Shown piece by piece: positions 57,927 through 64,000 of a stretch of DNA of 64,000 nt. Position 1 is the first letter of the stretch, and the number at the start of each line of letters is the position of its first letter. Position numbers and translations under genes: made by a program. The stretch spans positions 2,852,001 through 2,916,000 of the forward strand of contig CM065882.1 of the NCBI GenBank assembly GCA_033439255.1, written 5' to 3'. Below the pieces are notes generated by a model. That model saw nothing but the letters and a program-made list of their open reading frames with translations. It did no database searches and was not told the origin of the DNA. The DNA is from Hericium rajendrae (Eukaryota > Basidiomycota > Agaricomycetes > Russulales > Hericiaceae).

Positions 57927-60900
57927 TCATGCATGTCTCATCTCCTTCAGCTTGCGCGAGAACGGTTCTCGGCACTGATAATGGGTAACTTCGCCACTGT
58001 GCGCAATGAAGTCGTCAATTCACGGGAAATTTTTTCAACAAATTACTTGCCCAGGACTATGGACAGCGATGAAGCTATGTCCGATACGCTTATGACACTG
58101 AGGGCATCTGAACCAGTCGTCAACTAAGTAATTTGCTCTCGAATTGATGTGCACTCACATCCGCGTATCCGTCACCTTCACACGATTGCTCTGCAGGTAC
58201 ATCAGCTTCCTGGCAACCTGCTCATTGCGTGCCTTGCTGACGTCGCGCACAACCTTCGTGTCGAATATGGGTGCGCGCATGGCTTCAAGCAAGAATGCAC
58301 GGACATCCTGCGCTGTGACTAGCGGAGGAAGCAATTGAAGCGCTTCCTCTGCATCGAGACGCGGGCTATGACGGCTGATGAGCTCCAATGCCGGCGTAAG
58401 AAGGTCGTCCGAAGTCTTGATCGCTGGCCGTAAGTATATGCGGAGAAGAGTAAGAAAGATGCGCTCTGTATCGGTCCCTGGCTGGTATATGCGCTTGCAA
58501 TACCTGGGGACAAGTGGTAAGATATGGCGTCGTATCTTATAGCTAGTGGCTTACTCTTCCGCTTTCTTGTAATCCCGTAATCGATAAGCATACAGCTCCA
58601 GTGCATTATCGTGTCGCCCAAGCCGCCCAAATAAAATGGCCTTAGCCTCATAGAGATCTGAAAATTAGCATTTCAGTATCCCTCCAAGATCAGGTATCGA
58701 TATACAGACCATCGGTGGGAAGTATGCCAAAAAGGCGATCCACTTGATAATGATTTGTCGTGTCGATGAAGTGCAAGAGCTTTGAATACCATGTCTGCAG
58801 ACCATCTAGACGTGGGACAGTGCTAAGGCTGGATCGAGATTGCAAACAGAACGTCGAACAGCTTACCTATGAGACCACGCCGCTTTGCGTCTAGTGTCAT
58901 TCTCAGATAGAGCTCCGCGAGACGGTCATGGAACTGATAGGACTCTTCGCCGCGCTCTTCGATAAGATACTCTAAGTACCGAGCAGAAATCTTGGGATCG
59001 ACGCTCTCGAGGAAAGTGGCAACAGGCTGTCGTGGTAACTCCACTTCTTCGGAAGTAAAGATCTGAGAAACAAGTTAGTCGATGGATGAGTATTGTAAGC
59101 CGAGTGGGACAGACCTCAAAGGCCATGTCAGGATCTTCTGCGAAGATCCACCGCGATGAACTGAACGTTTGATCGAGATGTTCTGGCCCGAGTCGTTGCA
59201 GATACGATATCGAAGGACCAAGTTTGTCTCTCACGTCGGATTGTTTTTCACTCAACCTGCAGAGCGAACGTCGTCAGCTCGTATCAAGCAACTAAATGCA
59301 AGGACACCGACTTGCGCAGGAGATCTAAAGCCTTCGCGTGCATCTCTTTTCCATTATACAAGGAAATTAGCTCTGTATATTTCTACAAACCAGTCAGAAT
59401 AACGCATCATTAGACAGTGAAAAAAGCAGGTACCTCGGCTCCGGCCAGAACCTCCTCGACCTCAGATACTTCGCACCAGTTAGGTCTTCGACACAGCGGA
59501 CCAAGTAAGCCAGGCCGAATGATGAGATACGACTTGAACAAAGCGGTGTCCACGATCTGCGAATATCGTATTAACTGCTCTGGCGTCAGAGCAGAGACAG
59601 GGGACACTGGGAATAGCGAAGATATCTTCCACGGACGTCTCGGAGAGGGCCGCATGCCGATGTGACTTCGAAGGCGTGATGTTGAATGTCTCTAGCATGC
59701 CGGCGACTTTTTGTCGGCGATCTGGTAGGTACCGCAGTAATGCCTCCACAGACAAGCTGAAATTATCTGGGCATGGAATCAGCATTGGAAATCTTCTTGA
59801 TTATCTGGATAACATACCATTTGGCCGCTCTCTGCGCCTGTTGCTGCTGATTGAAGAGGTCTCAGGATCTCTCGACCCAGATGGTCGAATGGAATCAAGC
59901 GGACTCTTCCATCTGCGGGCTGCAACCTCAGAAGGAGGGTGAACTTCTTCGGCATTTAATTTGTCCGACGATCCATTGCCCGGATCATTATCGATGTTGG
60001 ATTCCCCATGCTCTGACGACGATGACTCTGCCTTCTGCGCCTTCGGTGGAGGCCCTCCAAACAGGCTGATCCACTGGTCTTGTGGAACCGACAGTCTCCC
60101 TGCAACGCTCTCGGGATACAATGCAATGACTTTCGCAGGGTTGATGTTGAGTTCCGTAAATGTATCAATGGCAACGTCAAAGTGGCCTAGCTTAAATTCA
60201 AGGACTGCGTGAAGAGCCCTAATGAGGTTGATGCGGCGATCCTGGGTTTGATCCTTCAGTATGCTGAGGTAGACAAAGTCCCGCACAGATGATTTCTCAT
60301 ACCTTGTCTGGCAGAACAGCCGGATCCAGCGTATCTAGAAGAGCCAGCGCTTCTGAGTATTGCTCCTCAACGACCAGCTCATCGATCTGCTCTCCCCACC
60401 CTTTCATTCGGAAACTCCATAGCGTGCTTCCTTCGTTACCCGCTGCTACTCGGTCAGCTGGTGTGCTCACGACATAAAGCGGCGACTTTGTTCCAGGAGA
60501 CGCGGTCAATAATCGCAAAGAGTACTTAGTCGGCGAGCTCGGCGCAGCACTTGGTGTCGCTTCAAAGGGAAAGGGCAAAGACATAGATGTCGACAGAGAT
60601 ATTGAAGAATGGACCTGAACGACAGGAGATTGGATGAAGGAGGGTGGAGAGGGTGGAGTTGGAACGTCCTTCGACGGAACGGACCCAGGAGGTAAGATGC
60701 TGAACACATATGGTTTGACCAAACCTATAATCGTTTGTCAATAATATACGGAGAATTATTATACATAAGTACACACTGATTTCTTCAGGAGAAGCAGGCC
60801 AGTCAATGTGCGCCTCCCGGGTCTGTTTGCCATCACCACCAATGAACAGTCCAATATCTCATTTCTGAGGTCAGCAATTAGAGAACTTGTTCAAAAAAAA

Positions 60901-61887
60901 GCACCTTACTGTCTTTCGCAATCAAGATCTCGACTCCCTCACAGCTGTGATGCATGGTTTAGCCTTTGCTCCGAGGCCTAAGGTCATATAACCACCAAGT
61001 CCCGAAAAGCGCCCATTCCCATGTTGCTGATACCTGCAGCAGAGCTGCTGGCCAACAAGGGCGCAGATATCTCTGTCACAGACATCGTTGCGAGAGAGAA
61101 GAGAGCGTAGTCGGCGGGGTAAGCTAGACACACGACGTCATGGTTCAAGAACACGATTGCGCGCGCAGAATGGGGCAAGACGGCTTCCTAATTCAAACGT
61201 AAATCAGATATTAGATGGTGAGAGATCAACGCACCTTCGCTTCCTGCGCTTCACCGTCTTTCCACGAGTAAATTACAAGCTTCCGACGACATCCTACGAT
61301 GAGGTAGGTAACCTGGGTCGGCACGGCCGTTGATTTGTCAAAACCAACTTGTGACGGTTCCAGCACCGTTCCATCGGGCTGTAAGTGCACTACTGCAGTA
61401 TGTGTGGCGAACGAAAATGCGCCTTTGGCATTCGTAAGAGGCGTCGGTGGTGTCAGGTTCGGGAGTGGATATAATGTCACTTGCGACTCTGATAGAACAT
61501 GAGTAAGGTAGAAAGCAAGCATTGGGCCGACATGCCTGAGAGAACAACAAGCGAGTTGATATCCTTGACGTAGCCCAGCTGCTCGATGGCTCTGCGAGTA
61601 ATGCCTTTCTTGACCTCGATGAGCTCTAGGTGTCCATCTTGCGCAGACAGTTGCTATGAGAGCAAGTGGAACACAAGTCTACATAGCAGACGCACCAGAA
61701 GCATCATTCGCGCCGTAAATATACAGGTTCCCAGTGACAGTCCCAAGGTATACTCGATCGCCTGACGAGCCAATTAGTACGATGTAAGCCCAGATTCGCC
61801 GTGACGGAGCGAACCTTGGACGGCTATCGCTTCTATTCTCTCTTTGAAACCACTGAGAACGGAGATGGGCGGTTCAAAAGGCGCCAT
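57927..61887 (-). CDS. VPS39: VPS39/VAM6, HOPS tethering complex subunit
   Basis: ATG 61887-61885 (MAPFEPPISVLSGFKERIEA). The N-terminal CNH-type propeller: YLGTVTGNLYIYGANDAS, INSLVVLSESQVTLYPLPNL, YLIVGCRRKLVIYSWKDGEA, LPHSARAIVFLNHDVVCLAY. The helical CLH-like middle: EQYSEALALLDTLDPAVLPD, RALHAVLEFKLGHFDVAIDT, HLDQTFSSSRWIFAEDPDMA, NALELYAYRLRDYKKAEEYC. The C-terminus: APIFDTKVVRDVSKARNEQV, then a zinc-binding tail CPQCHKRIGHSFIAVHSPG and GEVTHYQC, stop TGA 57929-57927. VPS39 bridges Rab7 membranes to SNARE assembly for vacuole fusion. Two introns are GC-AG (61535-61489; 58050-57997). Within the exon 61170-60910 the frame shifts twice: after MGMGAF (T run near 61005) and before EGVEILIAKD (~60940); each looks like a single missing base. 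Confidence 0.92.
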
Positions 61888-63304
61888 TCAGATGGAGGTA
61901 GGGATGAACGCAAGGAACCATGCCGTCGAGGGTAAGCAGCTTCGTCGCGTCGCGTCGAACAGGCGGTCCTGCTGCCGGAGCCTTCGGGCCGCTCTTCCGT
62001 CTCGAAGTTGGTAACACTTTCTTCCTTTCCTCCTTCCCATCTTTCAACTGTCGTCTCCCTAATGATCGCGTACTTTCGAGTGCACTGCACACCGCTCGAA
62101 CCAACCGCGTACCAGAATAAGCGCATTGGATTGAACCGAGACACTCGTTTGCCGACAGTACTGGAGAACACGATACTGTATTGCCTGCGCATGGATGTGT
62201 TGGTGCGTCACGACACAGCTCAGACGAAGCCATCGTTCTGGAACGGAATTGAAAGGTTTTGGTACCATGATACGAGAAGACTGCAACCGCTTACATGCTT
62301 CATCTCAGGTTTCTAGTCATACTCACTGCTACCTCCTTTTAAGGACATCCTTCTCCGAGATGGTCATCGTCACTGGACACGATGACCACACTGAGAGCTA
62401 GGCGAATTCCCGTACTTCTCGAAATGAGCTCTATATCTGCCGCATGCTGGCTAATTTATCTGAATTTTGGGGAACATTGGTTTTGTGTCCTTTCCTAGAG
62501 CCCGTGATATCCTGAAAAGCGGTGGAGGAAACGCTTGCAGCCCCTCCAGCTGGCCCTGCGATTCCCCCAGGCTTTGGGGCACGAATTTTCCATTCCAACG
62601 GTGAGCAAGAATTGATAACATGGTCTTCTGACTCGCATTCCGTGCGCCTTTCAGCACGGCTCGTTCTCAGATGGTCTGCACTATGCTGATTTCAAGCCTT
62701 CAAGGTCAGTCTCGATGTCACTTTCCGAGCTAGATTGTTGTCGTCTCTAGCATAGGTTGGAGGAAAGCACAGTCGAATGGGATTTTTTTTCTCATTTCAC
62801 TGGTTCCAGATTCAAATAGCGGCCACGGATCAGTGAACATTCTACAGCAGCATTAACGATGTGTGCACAGTGCATATCTGAGCGCTTATTTACACGCTTC
62901 GAGGCTGGGCCGGCAAAAGCGCTGTCTTGGCATTATCCCAGCATCCGGACAAGCACTGTGTGTGCATACCAGTGAAAGCTCAGGTAGGCGGCCAATGTGA
63001 TATGCTGATGGTCCATCGACGCGACTGATGCTTTTGCTTGCTCAGACAGTCTTAAGGCATAGCAATCGGGGAGATCAAGATTGCTTTATGGTCTTCTGGC
63101 ACCAGCGCCCATCGGCTGGTGGTCCGACGCTGCAAGTACACCAAGAAGAGCGCGAGATCCTTCGTCCTGAGGACATCCTGATACGGCCGTTCGCCTCGTT
63201 CGCCACCTGGTTCAAGATATCATGCATTGGAGGGCACCTTATAAAAGAGATATCTGCAATTGCTAGATCCTCACTTAATCCTTCATTGACTTCCCTATTC
63301 CGCT
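61888..63304. other. intergenic region upstream of VPS39 (-) and the aspartic protease (+)
   Basis: A divergent promoter region of ~1.4 kb. Open frames on both strands at 61833-62657 lack domains and overlap antisense. Nothing else could be supported. Confidence 0.5.
63239..63248 (+). promoter_or_regulatory. TATA box of the aspartic protease gene
   Basis: TTATAAAAGA lies about 65 bp before the ATG at 63305, the usual distance for a strongly expressed secreted-enzyme gene in these fungi. Confidence 0.55.
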
Positions 63305-64000
63305 ATGAAATCTCGTCGCTCCTTTTTCTGCTTTGGCATCAGGCATTTTGCCGTCCCTGGCCTTCAGGCTGCCCGCCGAAAGACGAACAGTCGCGTCCAA
63401 CGGAATTACCATGTCGGCCCATGGTTGTCAAACCTGCAACAAGGGGCAGCTGAGCATTGTTAATGTTAAAAACAATATTGCAAGACTCCCGCATCTCCTT
63501 GGTTCTATTTATTAATTACCCTACAGTACCTCGCTAACATCACTCTGGGAGGCGTCGGTAAGTCATACTATCGTGTGCTGTTACAGACATATGCTTGAAT
63601 AACTGAATCTGTAGAAATCACCGTAAATGTCGACACCGGATTCACCGATCTTGTGATTGTACCACAGTCGCACATGACTGGTGCCAACTCTACCAATTTT
63701 GGCCCCGTATTGGAAGGTTACGGGGGAGGCGTGGCGGTTGGTAATTATTTCCTTCGCGCTGTTCAAACTGGGTTCATATGAGGTGCCGTCACAAGATGGA
63801 CATTCCGAAATATCTAGGGCTCGACCTTTGCTAAACGATCATCCTCTAGCCTTCGTGAATGCAACCCAGATGTGCTCAATTCTGTCGGTGCGGTTTATGA
63901 TTTTGACCATTTTTTAGACGCTTCAAGGCTTCTATGGAGGCCAAGGCATCATCGCCTTCGCCTTCGACGATCCATCCCTCTCGCCGATTGAAGTATACCT
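63305..64000 (+). CDS. A1-family aspartic protease (pepsin type), 5' part, cut by the window end
   Basis: ATG 63305. One base further on, the frame reads LVAPFSALASGILPSLAF, a good signal peptide, and then RLPAERRTVASNGITMSAHG (propeptide), so a one-base shift lies in codons 2-4 (ATG AAA T CTC GTC) or the start is mis-called. Next come GQLSIVNVKNN, an intron ending ctacag at 63521, YLANITLGGV, an intron (63567-63614) and EITVNVDTGFTDLVIVPQSH. The first catalytic motif is D-T-G-F where the family has D-T-G-[ST]. Further exons give GFYGGQGIIAFAFDDPSLSP at the window edge. The donor before YLANI may be GC (ATT|gcaaga) or an upstream gttaat. Such enzymes are secreted endopeptidases; the second catalytic Asp lies outside the window. 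Confidence 0.8.

Noticed and set aside
61833-62401. Genes upstream of VPS39 on either strand
   Set aside because: Minus frames overlap the VPS39 start exon out of frame; plus frames have no domain and no splice continuity.
1-64000. Retrovirus-like, LTR or Polinton-type elements
   Set aside because: No reverse transcriptase, integrase, capsid or protein-primed polymerase signature was seen in any open frame.

Overview
This window looks like nuclear DNA of a basidiomycete, most likely an agaricomycete (mushroom or polypore class). Genes are split by many 45-60 nt introns with GTRNGT donors, CTAAC/CTGAC-like branch sites and short exons. The gene content fits: an isopenicillin-N-synthase-like 2OG oxygenase, a secreted type-B carboxylesterase, an A1 aspartic protease, F-box-type and MYND families, lineage-restricted coiled-coil proteins and a Tnp2 (CACTA/EnSpm-type) transposase. 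I saw no retroviral or LTR element, rRNA gene or CRISPR array, and no tRNA I could support.

Layout. 1-3.0 kb: 3' end of a 2OG-Fe(II) oxygenase (+) converging on a 14-exon carboxylesterase (-). 4.0-5.75 kb and 54.05-55.66 kb: two near-identical arms of a ~1.7 kb inverted repeat built from an AT-rich part and a ~20-22 bp satellite; they bracket ~48 kb. Inside the bracket, minus strand: a RING-like gene, a SNF2/Rad5-type helicase, a Tnp2 transposase, a long coiled-coil membrane protein, a tail-anchored coiled-coil protein and two F-box-type genes. Then a decayed gene (+), a MYND protein (+), an FHA-kinase of the Chk2/Cds1 kind (+), a WD40 protein (+), hypothetical proteins, a SUN-domain protein (-), two short genes (+), a membrane coiled-coil protein (+) and a long multi-exon gene (+) with a 3.1 kb DNA element inserted in a coding exon. 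A 2.6 kb relative of that element lies just downstream. 55.9-64 kb: a serine-rich gene with frame changes, VPS39 (HOPS subunit, -), and the start of an aspartic protease (+).

Most striking. The two nonautonomous elements (46183-49278 and 51097-53717) share 'CATCAG' inverted ends, 2-bp target duplications, AGCTAT-rich subterminal zones, CpG-rich cores, and a repeated splice-like layout: a 44-48 nt intron whose acceptor abuts a hairpin on the plus strand, and 23-25 nt exon-like cassettes on the minus strand. I know of no described family with this layout. Other patterns: in-frame stops in otherwise readable genes are all TGA and explicable as CGA->TGA at CpG; at least three introns are GC-AG; several genes carry one-base frame changes, some at short T runs, which may be assembly errors.

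Exon-intron models were made by eye from splice sites, frame and family resemblance. Where the summed exon lengths divide by three (MYND, FHA-kinase, Tnp2, 91-aa and 367-aa proteins, carboxylesterase after one base) the model is firm; elsewhere ends are approximate.
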